Positions 1 to 10,654 of a stretch of DNA of 64,000 nt are shown here, piece after piece (position 1 is the first letter of the stretch; each line of letters opens with the position of its first letter). The DNA comes from Odiellus spinosus. Its lineage: Eukaryota > Arthropoda > Arachnida > Opiliones > Phalangiidae. The translations under genes and the position numbers were made by a program. Under the pieces are notes generated by a model. It was not told where the DNA came from. It ran no database searches and was given only the letters and a program-made list of their open reading frames with translations. Where the stretch lies: the NCBI GenBank assembly GCA_963920705.1, contig OY987227.1, positions 22,283,434-22,347,433 of the forward strand, read 5' to 3'.

Positions 1-10
1 TTAATTTAAG

Positions 11-2122
11 GGTACTCCTTTCCCTGATCAAGAACGAAACGCAATAGATGCGGTAATGCAATTCGCCCTAAAAAAGCTGCAATTTCCTGTTGAGAAAATA
101 ATCTTATTTGCGTGGTCAATCGGCGGTTATACCGCATCCTACGCCGCTATGACATATCCGAGAGTTAAAGGACTGGTTTTAGACGCTACTTTCGATGATA
201 TCTTGCCATTAGCGACTGGAAGAATGCCTCCTAGTTGGAGTAAGAGTTAAATAAAAAAATTCTTTCAGAAGTGAATAGTTTATAAAGGATATCGTTACTT
301 TTTCAGAACCCTTAGTCGTACAAACAATAAGGGATTACATGAATTTAGTTATCATCGATCATCTCTACAAGTAAGTTTCAAAAACGAACAAGTATTAGAC
401 ACTTTTAAAGAATAAATTTAAATATAATTTACAAAGCTATTCAGGACCAGTCTTATTATACCGAAGAGCTAAAGACGAAGTCATATCTACAGAGTAAAGA
501 AATTGATATTGATCATTGCCCTATAAATCAAAAGTTGACATACACTCTTACAGTATATTTTTGCCCCAACAGCGATCGCGAGCCTTTGAAGAGCAATAGA
601 GGGAACAAACTCTTGGTCAAACTCCTTATGTACAGATTTCCAAAATTAATCACAAAAAACACTTTCGCTCTGTTGCAAGAATATGTCAATTCGGACAAAA
701 ATCGAAAAGGTATTACCCTGTATAATTCATATTTTACCTAAGCTAATGATTAACGAGCTGCGAGTGTATTTCACACTTTCTTTGTAATTTTAGTTTTTCT
801 TGTTATCACAAAGAATGAGGTTAGAATTGGCTACGTGTCTGATAAACACCACCCATGGCAGGTCTGAAAACTGTGAACCAGAATCACCACCAAGTTATCT
901 ATAGAGAATAGAAGTTTGAAGGTTAAAGCCGAAGAGATGGCGATACAACCTTCTAAATGTAAAAAACCAGAAATAGGAGCAAAAATCCATAACCAGAAAG
1001 TAAAAACTGTCCTTCAACTTCTGTCTATTCTCTATGGACTAAAAACTTTCATACAGTGCCAGTCTCTAATTGAGAGTAGTTCCCATATATGCCGAGGGAG
1101 GTGTTACCAATAGTCTAGGCCAGTTCAAAGTACTTTCTGGCTAGCTCTTCATATTTTTAAATTTACGAGACTGCTACGTCATGGTTAAGAAAAATACTTA
1201 TTAAATAGAGTATTCTAAGTTAATCACCATGGTCAATAGTTTTTTTTGTAAAGGAAGCTCTTAATATCTTGTCAAAATAGCTAAAAATATCGGACTAGAC
1301 AAGAACTCTTTTCCATTGATAAACCTTATTTCACTACTCAATTATGTTAAAAACTACCCAAGGCTTTAAGTGATATTTTGAGCTAAATATTAGAGTACCA
1401 TAATTGTGCAAATGAAAACTATACTTATGGCATGAGTATGAGCGCCATTTGGTTGTAAATATAAGTCACGTTATTTTAAACAAAAACTTTTTGAAAGGAT
1501 AAACAACCATTGAAAATAGTGTTCTCAATTGTTTAGTTAGGGAAAATCTTACATGCCCAAAATGAAGCAGGGGTAGTTACTTATGCAATGTGGAGCTTCG
1601 GCTTTACTTATTATTCTCATTTCTTCGTAAACAAGTTTTTAATCCTAGTAGACTTAAAATAGTCCAAATGATTAAAAATAACTTGTTAATCCAGTCAAAA
1701 TATTTATGGTAGTGATTATTTTCCTAACTAATCTATGCGCAGAGATATATGAAGAATAAATTAATGTTTTCAAAGTGGTATTAAAAGGGATCCAAAATTG
1801 TTTCAGCCATAATTGCCAGCTCAAAAAATGTTGACGAAAACTACTGCGATACCATGTTTTCATCCTACGTGGATAACCTAACAACTTTCGCGTACCCATT
1901 GATGATTGGGGAGGATGCCAATGAAGAGTTAAAAGAGCAACTGATCATTTACTTGGTAAAATGGATTTTTAGCAACCGTTCAAAGTTTCAATTTTAACAT
2001 AATTGCTCGGATGTTTATAGGTGGATAAACATATGGAAGATTTTGATTCGACGCATTGCGTGCCATTACCAAGCAGTCTCTTTCATTTACCATGGAATCC
2101 CGCAAATATAGATTCCAATTGA
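11..2122 (+). CDS. ABHD16A: ABHD16A phosphatidylserine lipase, 3' part (5' end outside the window)
   Basis: Six exons can be joined: 11-239, 307-370, 437-493, 573-709, 1807-1955 and 2021-2122 (stop TGA). All introns are GT/AG and the phases close. The protein reads through the nucleophile elbow FAWSIGGYTA, then ASFDD-like LDATFDDILPLA, then the acid region LLYRRAKDEVIS, and ends with DFDSTHCVPLP and LFHLPWNP. These match the Ser-Asp-His triad regions of the alpha/beta-hydrolase ABHD16A (BAT5) in the right order. In animals this membrane enzyme hydrolyses phosphatidylserine to lysophosphatidylserine. Only the catalytic half is present; the N-terminal membrane segments lie upstream of base 1. 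Intron 5 (710-1806) is much longer than the others. A possible poly(A) signal (AATAAA) is near 2245. The insect paralogue situation (ABHD16A or B) cannot be separated here; family assignment is firm. Confidence 0.9.
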
Positions 2123-3583
2123 CTAGAGAATTAAAAGGAAACCAGTTTAGGGCTTAGATGTCAAAGGCCAATAAGAAATCTTGTTCCATGTTTTTTGGGG
2201 GTTGATTAGGACCTATTCATTATGGAACAAGTGCCTTACTCAAAAATAAAATATAAAAAATGTAACACTTGATGTTTTAAAAGGAAAAAATGTTTGAGAA
2301 AGAATAAAAAACTTTGTAGGCTCTGTTGAAAAATAAGCTAAAGATCTGAGTATATATTTAAAACCAAAAATAACTATGTCCAAATTAAAATTTACTCCAA
2401 ATAATAAAGTTGACTGCAAAATTGATTTGGATAGAATTACTGTTTTAAAGGGCAGGATCACCATAAAAATTTCTTAAAAAAGGCCATTGTTTACAGGATA
2501 TTCTTTCAAACTATGATTTAAAAGTTTTAAAAACCTGACTATGGTAAGTCTTAATTCCCCATTTGAGTCCACCAGCGATAATGTAACTCACCACCTAACA
2601 GCTCAGAGGGTATAGTCCGGTATTTAATTCTTGGAATCTATCCTTACTGGGGATAAGATGATAACGATGGATATGGACTAATTAGGACTTAGGGAATTCA
2701 GAAAAAATCTACAACCAGCAGAAGTGTGAGAAAAACGTACTTGAAACTGTTGGCTGGGAATATTAAAAGTTGGGTTATTTCATGCGTTTTCAACTAGGCA
2801 TGCCACCATTTTTGTAATGATCTGAAATCAAATGGAATGACCCAGTTAGGTTAGGAACTATGGTATTTTAATATGAAAATTTCAAAATTTCTCATACATC
2901 TCACAGTGTCTGCTTATTGTCGACTTTTTTTAAGTGCTAATTAGTTCATAACCATCGTTATTAAGGGGGAGGGTTGGATGTAAAACCTAAGATCTTGTTT
3001 TTTGATGTACAAAAAGGTACTCGTTTTACGCATATTGAAATGTAGCCTTTCTTATAGATAGTTTTTACTAATGGACGCAAATGGCATTCCCCTAGGTGTT
3101 GCCAACCACTTGTGGCTCGTGAGCGCAAACTAAGGCAGAGAGAAAAGCTAGCAGTTCAGTTTTGGAACAGATCCATTCTGAACTGCAGAAGGGTAAGATG
3201 GGAGGAATTTTATTTTGCCCCTTCATTGAAAACTACGTACAAATCATTTTTAGCGTGACCCTTTCTTTTGAAATAAAAGAACTTAAAATAATAGGTAAAT
3301 ATATAAAATGGCTTGCAACACTGGTTTCTTAGACGTCACTGCCTAGTCACCCGTCTTATACTACAGTTATGATTTCGCAAAACTTGGCTAAATTAACTAT
3401 TAGATGAACTAGTCAAAAACACATTTTTCTACATTTACCTATTGGCCAGTTGTTAGCCAATTTTTTTTTTTTTTTATTGTTTTTTCTTTTCTCTAGTAGG
3501 TGATATAATTATTAAATACATCATCAGTAAGATGTAATGTAATTTGGCTTTAAAACATTTTCAGGACTTGGAAATTTTAATAC
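2123..3583. other. Intergenic, convergent gap between ABHD16A and TSR2
   Basis: AT-rich sequence between the ends of two converging genes. I see no convincing reading frame, tRNA or transposon ends. A T-rich run at 3461-3490 lies just downstream of the TSR2 stop and contains a minus-strand AATAAA-type poly(A) signal. Confidence 0.6.
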
Positions 3584-4147
3584 CTATTTTGGTCGACCCT
3601 TTCTATTAGATCTAGTTACAACAGTCCATTCGTCCATTTCTTCAGATTGTATGTTTAACTCTTGCATTTGAGTTACCACATCGGCTGTGGAATTAGTTGC
3701 ATCCATTTCACCATTATTAGAGTAATCAGCTGAATTTTCCCTTCCCACATTAGGAATACGTTCTTCCCCTTCATCCATCCCGTTAGAATTATTATAAATC
3801 AAATTTGTTGGCACTTGAGCATTCAAGACTTCAATGTCATTTCGTATTTTGTCCATTTCATTAGACTTAAACCATTTGTAATATTTAGTCAATCTTTGAC
3901 AAGTGTCTTCGAGACTCCCATCTTCGATTAAGGTATCAAATTCATTATTGAGTATCTCATCCAGATATTCTCCAACTTCATCCGCGTGCAAATCTGAATT
4001 TTGTTGGAAAAAATCGGCTAGAACACTGCAAAGCCATTCCACTTTTTCTTTAGCAAATGGCCCACCCATCCCGTGTGATATGGCTATTTGAAATGCAGTC
4101 CATTTATTAATGACACATTTGACCGCTTCCAAAAAAGCTGTAGCCAT
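3584..4147 (-). CDS. TSR2: TSR2 pre-rRNA processing protein / eS26 chaperone
   Basis: A single uninterrupted 187-residue frame. The N-terminal half has the TSR2 signature: a tryptophan-containing helix NKWTAFQIAISHGMGG (about residues 14-29) followed by an acidic helical segment with WLCSVLADFF and LDEILNNEFDTLIEDGS. The middle is acidic and low in complexity (about 105-160). The C-terminus ends in DEWTVVTRSNRKGRPK, the conserved tail seen in animal TSR2. Known role of the family: an escortin that takes ribosomal protein eS26 (RPS26) from importins and delivers it to pre-ribosomes; yeast Tsr2 is required for 20S pre-rRNA processing. Length is typical. It is transcribed divergently from ZNHIT6, with 974 bp between the start codons. 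The lack of introns contrasts with its neighbours, but the intact frame and acidic linker argue against a dead retrocopy. Confidence 0.88.
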   Translation of the reverse strand: MATAFLEAVKCVINKWTAFQIAISHGMGGPFAKEKVEWLCSVLADFFQQNSDLHADEVGEYLDEILNNEFDTLIEDGSLEDTCQRLTKYYKWFKSNEMDKIRNDIEVLNAQVPTNLIYNNSNGMDEGEERIPNVGRENSADYSNNGEMDATNSTADVVTQMQELNIQSEEMDEWTVVTRSNRKGRPK

Positions 4148-4463
4148 ATCTTTAGCCTTGGCTAAATTCGTAATAAAAAGTGGATCTTAGTGACTTAACC
4201 CCAGAATAATGTTTAAAATATACTTACAAGTTAAAATTGTTGTATTGAAACTGTCAAATTTATCTAAATTTTAATTAGACTTTATGATATATATTTCATT
4301 TTTTTGGAAGTATTTAATGCAATGCGTCATGCGAAGAACAAATCGCATGGCGAAATGTGTGAGACTGCGAGTGAGAAAAACAGTAGAGTCCGTTTACTAG
4401 GGTTGGGACAAGGGGAGCTTCTAAAATCTCATGTTTTCAACAGCGGCGATCGTGAACTACGGG

Positions 4464-4740
4464 CAAGGAGGATCAGAGAAGGAGAGGAAATGTGGGGACG
4501 GCGCGGTTCCTACTGCGTCGGCCTAAACTCCCACTCTGGGAGAACGGGGGTAGAGACGTTTCGTGGTAAAATGTTGTCGCGTGGGTAAAACGAATCCTTT
4601 ATGAGACGCGCTAGCTAGCGACCACGTGACAACAGTTTACCTCGAGAATTTCCTATCCCCCCTTTCCACCCGAGTGGGAGGTTGGCTCTTCTCTAACTCA
4701 ACGCAGCCCCACATTTCCTCTCCTTCTCTGATCCTCCTTG
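4464..4740. mobile_element. MITE family 1, copy 1, 34-bp perfect TIRs, 7-bp TSD
   Basis: Non-autonomous DNA element. The left end CAAGGAGGATCAGAGAAGGA is repeated exactly in reverse at the right end; the match extends over 34 bp. It is flanked by CTACGGG on both sides (the duplication could be read as 8 bp because the next base also agrees). There is no coding capacity. The second copy at 33162-33452 shares the interior (TTCCTACTGCGTCGGCC and CCACTCTGGGAGAACGGGGG). It sits in the shared upstream region of TSR2 and ZNHIT6. Confidence 0.85.
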
Positions 4741-4749
4741 CTACGGGCA

Positions 4750-4867
4750 TATAGTGTATTTGTAGTCTAGTAACCTTGCCCCCCCACTTCGAAAAATCGG
4801 ATATTGTCGTTTTTAGAGAAGCGGGAATGCTCCAACCTTATAGTGTATTTGTAGTCTAGTAACCTTG
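4750..4867. repeat. 29-bp direct repeat, two copies
   Basis: TATAGTGTATTTGTAGTCTA...CCTTG occurs at 4750-4778 and again at 4839-4867. The flanking AACTACGGG also recurs (4454 and near 4868), so this looks like a local tandem duplication of about 90 bp later split by the neighbouring transposon. Confidence 0.7.
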
Positions 4868-5121
4868 AACTACGGGGGGAAGCTTAAAGTGCTCTCGGAG
4901 CAAAATTTAATGCGTCTGTGCTCTACTCCGGTGCACATTTTAGAAAGTGGTACCTGGAGCCCATAACCCAAGTAAATGAACCCTACTCCCAGTTACTAGA
5001 GTAACAGTAGATATCGAAGACGTTACATAATGCAAGTTTGTTTACGCTTTTATTTAAGAAAATAAAATTTGTGCCCGGATTACCATATTTTAAATCAAAA
5101 TTACATACTAAGACTCAAACT

Positions 5122-6953
5122 ATGGCACTTATTGTTCCAAATCCAAGGTAACTACTTTTGCTCCTACATAGAAACCATACTTCTACGACCACGTGTTTAA
5201 TTCGAATCCTAAGCCTTTGTCTATCAAATGTTTTTCTAATTTTTAGTTCTTCGAAACTTTGCGAACAATGTGGAAAACCAGCGAAATATTGCTGTCCCAA
5301 ATGTGTCACAAGATCATGCTCTCTATCTTGCGTACAATTGCACAAAAGAATCTTAGATTGTGACGGGGAGCGAGACAAATCTGCATTTGTTAAGGTCAAA
5401 GAATTTACGGACATAGATTTACTCAATGGTAAATTACAGAATAATTTCTGTTATTTCAGCATGAGAAGTGAATTTTTGGTTATAAAAGATTACAGGTTAT
5501 TAGAAGAAACTAGCAGATACATTGATAATGTTTGTCGAACAAAGAGAATGAAACACGCATATTATCAGCCCTATCTTCCGAAAGTATGAATTGAAAATAT
5601 TATACTGTAGAAGCCAATTTGTACCCTTTCATTTATTAATCTTTACATATAAAATATTCCACAGTGGCTACACAGATTAAAAATGGAATGCAAATTCCGG
5701 GGCATTAATTTACGGTTATTACCTAGCACATTCACCAAAAGAAAACAAAACTCCACTAGATTCTTATACGTGTAATTATAATATGGAAGCAGCCAAAATC
5801 CCCACCATGGAACTTATTTAATTAAGGGAAAGTTCAAGACAAGAAAATCTGAAAAACGTTTGTTGAGAACACTAGCAGGATTTTAGTGAACCCTTAGAAA
5901 TGGCTGGAATATTTAGTCCATTTCCAAGTAGTAGGTAGCTTTAAAGGGACTATCTGCGATTTACAAATCCCCTTTAAAGTCGCCTTCTTTTCTAATTTAG
6001 CAGACGACGTTGTACAAATAAACTGTACAGTACTTCAGTCAAAGCTAGACTGCGTGCGTAAGGGAAGAGCATTTTAAAGGGGCAAGTTTCAGAGCAGATA
6101 GGGCCTTTAAGAGATATGGGTTTCCATTTTGATTCAACAAGTGTTCTTTGAGAAGCTCTATACCTCGAACTGTCCCTTAGTTATACAAGTCCCTACTCAA
6201 ATCTATTGAGTGATGAATATAACTCAATTTTAGGGAAAAGAGTATAGTCTGGAAAATGGAATGGCATTTTCCACAACACAATATTGTGAAGATAATAAAT
6301 AGAGTTCCAGAAAATGTGCCTTTGGGAGAATTCTTAAAAAGTCTATTGAAAGATGCTGTAAATTCCCTGGAAGTTTATGAAAGAGCGGAACCATCTGACA
6401 TGAAATTTTTACTACAAAGTTCCCTTCCAGAATCGCATCCCAAATTTGGGTAAATAATTGATTAGAAAGTACAGTAAAATGTCATTGTAACGAAATTCTG
6501 GGAGAAAAAACCTTATTCCTTATATCTGTTATAACTTATAAAAAAAAATATTTCGTTACAACAAGGTTTTGCTGTATGAAGTTTTTTATTTGCTATAAAC
6601 TTAGTGGCTTATATTTCAGATACTACGAATTAGACTCGAGCAAACCTCTTAAAATTGCATTGAAAGGAAGAACTATTTTAGAATACCCTGTCGTATTTGT
6701 TGTATTGAATGATCATATTCATGGTTACATAATTTTGCGTATGTATTTAGTTTTTACTTTCATTTACCAATTTTTTAGGCTATTCAGTTTAAATTTATTT
6801 CATATAGATCCAGATACTAATGAAGATGAAATTGAAAGAGAAGCGGAGAAAGATTTTAAACCCATTTTAATTGATAAGAGAGATTTTATAGAAGATAAAG
6901 AAGAAATTGATATCGTGGAACCAAAAAAAATTAGCAAATTTTTTGATTTTTAA
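5122..6953 (+). CDS. ZNHIT6: ZNHIT6/BCD1, box C/D snoRNP assembly factor
   Basis: Seven exons: 5122-5147, 5247-5428, 5489-5583, 5665-5771, 6234-6449, 6620-6738, 6808-6953. The start MALIVPNP sits on a 26-nt first exon. Residues about 12-50 form a zf-HIT finger: LCEQCGKPAKYCCPKC, then SCSLSCVQLHKRILDC, with the full set of paired Cys and His. It is followed by KSAFVKVKEFTDIDLLNDYR, the conserved BCD1 block, then LRLLPSTFTKRKQNSTRF and W-rich KMEWHFP, and later GYYELD...LKGRTILEYPV, all in BCD1 order. The tail is acidic (EEIDIVEPKKISKFFDF). Family role: BCD1 recruits and remodels Snu13/Nop58 for box C/D snoRNP assembly in the nucleus. Exon 4 uses the GTAATT donor at 5772, because the alternative GT at 5770 breaks the frame. 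Confidence 0.9.
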
Positions 6954-6979
6954 AAGTGTAAAAACATTAAAAGTATTTT

Positions 6980-8741
6980 TTACGTCAAAATTTGAGTTCT
7001 CTTCATGATTAGAAAAGGGCGCAAAATCCCCAAATAACACAACATAAAAATTAGAGAAAAACTGGAAGCCAAAAAATGGAAAATGACCAAACTCAAATGA
7101 TAATCTTCAGGAGTATTCATAACGAAATAACTCCCAAGAACCATTCCCACATTCTGAGGCAAGGTCCAAACGTAATAGATTATATGCAAACTGATAACCT
7201 TTCCGATATTGTTGAAATTACCCTTATATTCGACGAAACAAAAGATATAAATCACACCAACCCATAGAGATGCGATGATTTTGACACAATCTCGATTTGT
7301 TTGATTCACTATGATGCAAGTAGACATAACTAAAACGTGTCCCGCGCAAATCACAAACACCCAATACCCAAAAACAACGGCAAATAATGAAAGGGCAACA
7401 ACTCTCGCCGTTATAGAAAGGAAAAACCATAAAAACTGAACCAGCAGGCAACAAACTTCATTCTCCTTGTAATCTGGGTCTAGAGTGGCTAAACTACGAT
7501 CGTGTTCGCATTCTTTGTGAAATCTGGTAATTGTTGAGGTTACCGTGATTAACGAAACAACCACGGAAATGATTTGAAAAGTGACTAGAAGAAGAGTTGA
7601 CTTAATTCAAAGTTAACGTGGTGGAATTTGAGTAACACCATAAGTAAATTAAAACCTTTAAGTAGCCAAATTTTAATGGGGTCTATAAGGCCTCTGAATG
7701 TCCTGTTTGGTAGAAACGCAGCCTTGCAGACTATACTATTGCATCATCTAAACTTGATAGCAAAACTAGAACGGCACACTACCATCCAGAATACCCTTTC
7801 GAAACAAACCAGAATTTCGAAAATTCCATTTTCCCTTTAAATCAAATGTACAATAGCAGCAGTCTCTCCATTCATGGTGTTATAGTTTCTTCTTAAGCTT
7901 AGTTTCCACTAGAGCGCGTAATGGCCCGTAAAAACACGTGCCAAAGTCGCGTTTTAGAGCGTATTTGTAATGAAAAACTAAGCTTAAGGCCTCCAGAGAC
8001 TGGTGGTGCCACTTCAGACAAATGGGATATCACGACTCATAAAAATGCATCATTTGGCTACTTAAGATTTCAATTTACTTATGATAACACTTACTAGTTA
8101 AAGTATTTTGGGTTTCGAGAGGAACTGACAATATAATATGAAGTTGTAGCATAATTTGAGGCATGGCTTGAAGAAAGGCAATCATGAAATTTTGCGTGGC
8201 AAAGTCTTGACTCTGATAGATTTCATCAACTTTTTCTTGGTATTCAGCACGATAACTTCTATTTGCGATAGCTTTAATTCCGTAATAAAGCATTTTGAAA
8301 TAGCTAGATACAACAAAAATTAGATTAGGCAATAACATTGAAAAGTTTGGAAAGAAAATACCTATAGAGTGGCCATAACGAAAGAGTGAATATGGCCACA
8401 ACGTAAGCCATAGCGCAAAAAAACTTCCACAAAATTCCTTTACCCGATGTCGTCAGAACATGATAGACCGCGTACAGCGCAAATAATATGGAAGGAGCAA
8501 AAATGAAGCCTAAAGTAAAACCGAATCGCCAATAATTTGTTCCATTTCTTTCGGCTTCTACATAATGTCGCATCGCTACTAGAACATCGCTGACCAACTC
8601 CGCTACGAGGCTTCCCACGCATATTAAAGGAAATAATATAAATTTTGAGAGCAAATAAACGCTGGATGGGATTGGAAAACAGCAAAAATGTTCCTTATTC
8701 TTTTTTTTCTGGAGAATATTTGTTAACCTGGTTGAATCCAT
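6980..8741 (-). CDS. XK-related multi-pass membrane protein
   Basis: Three exons on the minus strand: 8741-8362, 8303-8095 and 7584-6980, giving 397 residues with closing phases (donors at 8361 and 8094). The protein has about eight to ten hydrophobic segments. The N-terminal part, with FPLICVGSLVAELVSDVLVA, then a Tyr-rich region and YWRFGFTLGFIFAPSILFAL, matches the XK family pattern (Asp-containing TM1, then the TM2-3 pair). The middle has QNFMIAFLQAMPQIMLQLHI, the strongly conserved XKR core 'E/Q..PQ..LQ..I'. The last exon carries four or five further membrane segments, including LPQNVGMVLGSYF. XKR proteins include plasma-membrane phospholipid scramblases, some caspase-activated, and Kell-associated XK. 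Which subgroup this is, and whether it scrambles lipids, cannot be read here; no obvious caspase site was noted. Splice sites are canonical. Confidence 0.82.
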
Positions 8742-9046
8742 ATTTAATTTTTTTGTTCGTTTTGATGGAAATTAACTGAAGCCCCGACTACAACTATATA
8801 GTATTTCAATATTTGATCTTCATCACTCTCTAAATATAAATGTTACGGCGAGCCTTCGTACATAGAAAATGACTTAAAAGAGATAAGAGACGCCTCTTAT
8901 CATATACTTCCATTATCCAAGCTATCGAGTGGTTAGACAAAAACTTATTTTGAAACTAATAATTTCCCCGTAGAAAGATAAGGGTACCATCCCCATATGC
9001 CCAGTGTTTGAACACTCGGAAGAATGAATAAAATTAAAAATAAACT
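8742..9046. other. Intergenic, XK-related gene to photolyase 3' end
   Basis: 305 bp of AT-rich sequence between the XKR start and the photolyase stop. It must include the XKR promoter and the photolyase 3' UTR. No repeat or coding signal was seen. Confidence 0.5.
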
Positions 9047-10623
9047 TTATTTCTTCTTAAAAAAAGCTGTTATTGGCTTCCCACTCTTTTTAGGACTTAT
9101 TTTAGCTTTTTTAGAGGGTGGAGATTCATCTGAAAAAAATAATGAAATATTCAAGATGCACTGAAAATAAATTTCAAAAATATATTAAAAAAAAAAAAGA
9201 AAAAAAAAAGGAAAATTGTACCAGATTTTGCATCATTTTTCTTGCCATATGCTTCTCCCATTCGTTTTAAATTCACTTTTCTGGCATTTTCATGGTTAAC
9301 AATCCTTTTTGGGTAATTCTTACCAAGAACGCAACCAGCAGTTCGCAAAACCTTACAATTTCATTAATTTATTAGAACAATTGAAAATTTTAAAGGCATA
9401 CGAGAGGGGGGAAAAAGCTTGATCTTAAAATGTAATATTAAATAAATAAAATTTTTTATAAATATGAATGATAAACAATTTATATTAGAAATAAGGGCTG
9501 CCATTACTCCTGCAATTTAGCTTCACCTATCAACAATCTTGGACGTAGTTTCGATTGGCTACTATAGTATAGTAAACATGATATTTTCCACTGAAAGAAT
9601 TTTGCTAGATTGCGCAACATCCTCAATAAAAATCTTTACGCAGAAGGAATCATGTACCGATGTGCTCTTAAAATTAGGAGTTCTTAATTAGTTGACAATT
9701 ACAACTAAAATAATTATTTTATAAAGAAATAACCAATTTAATATTAGTTATTAATATGGTTTCGTTGATTTAAAGGGACACAAGCTGAGGCCATGTGAGC
9801 ATGATGTCACGTATGATAATGGTGGCACCCTAGTGGCTAAAAAAAAATCCAAGTAGTAAGTACCCTCTTAGGATTACACCAAACAAAATTTTTCGTGTCC
9901 TGCCGTATGCCTTTATTGCTGCCATTTTTAGAATGTTAAAAAATAACCTATTACTTCAGGAGGGGCATCCCACGGCTCGTAAATATACTTGGCGGGGACT
10001 TTCTTCAAAACTGGAACATATTTTCTAATATAATCTCCATTAGGGTCAGTTTTCTTCCCAAAAGCGATGGGACTATAGACCCTAAAATACTGATGAAAAA
10101 AAGCACTGGCTGATAGCCACATCCAATTGGCTGCATTTAGACTCCAATCAGCATCCAGGAGGAGTTCTTCAAACACCTAAAAATATATTTTATGTATCGT
10201 AACTAATAGTAATTATAATAACTACGAGGTATTAAAGGAGCACAAGCTGAGGCAGAGGAACAGTTACTTAACAATGAATGAATTTCAATCCTTGCCTTGT
10301 CCCTTTTGAGTTTAGAGAAGTGCATACCTTCATTCCTTCGACCCAAGAAACCCATAGATCTCCTCGAGTTAAGAAACAAGCCACAGCGTGACGAGCCAAG
10401 TGGTGAATCCATCCTTCCTCTCGAAGTTGCGTCATTATGGCATCAATGAAAGGGTACCCAGTTCTAGCCTGCAAAATTATAAATTTAGTTTTTCTTACTG
10501 TGGGTCGGACCCTTAGACTTAGACTGGGGCGTTGGAGTTATTCTCAAGTAGTCATTTCACTTAAGTTGCTTTTAGGTTTGGATTCAAAATAAAACTACAA
10601 TGCCCCCAATTCATTCTTCAGGC

Positions 10624-10654
<31 letters not shown>

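Larger units (their letters stand above)
4148..5121. promoter_or_regulatory. Shared upstream region of TSR2 and ZNHIT6
   Basis: The region lies between the two divergent start codons. It contains a 277-bp inverted-repeat transposon (4464-4740) and a 29-bp direct repeat present twice (4750-4778 and 4839-4867, beginning TATAGTGTATTTGTAG). GC content rises around 4440-4640. A reading frame at 4304-4588 runs into the transposon and looks accidental. I did not identify a TATA box or a specific factor site. Confidence 0.45.

Noticed and set aside
4304..4588. 94-codon plus frame
   Set aside because: Half of it runs through the MITE at 4464-4740; the frame is accidental.
5158..5246. Longer ZNHIT6 start at an earlier frame (MLLHRNH...)
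   Set aside because: This frame reads through intron 1; the spliced start MALIVPNP at 5122 gives the family N-terminus with canonical splice sites.
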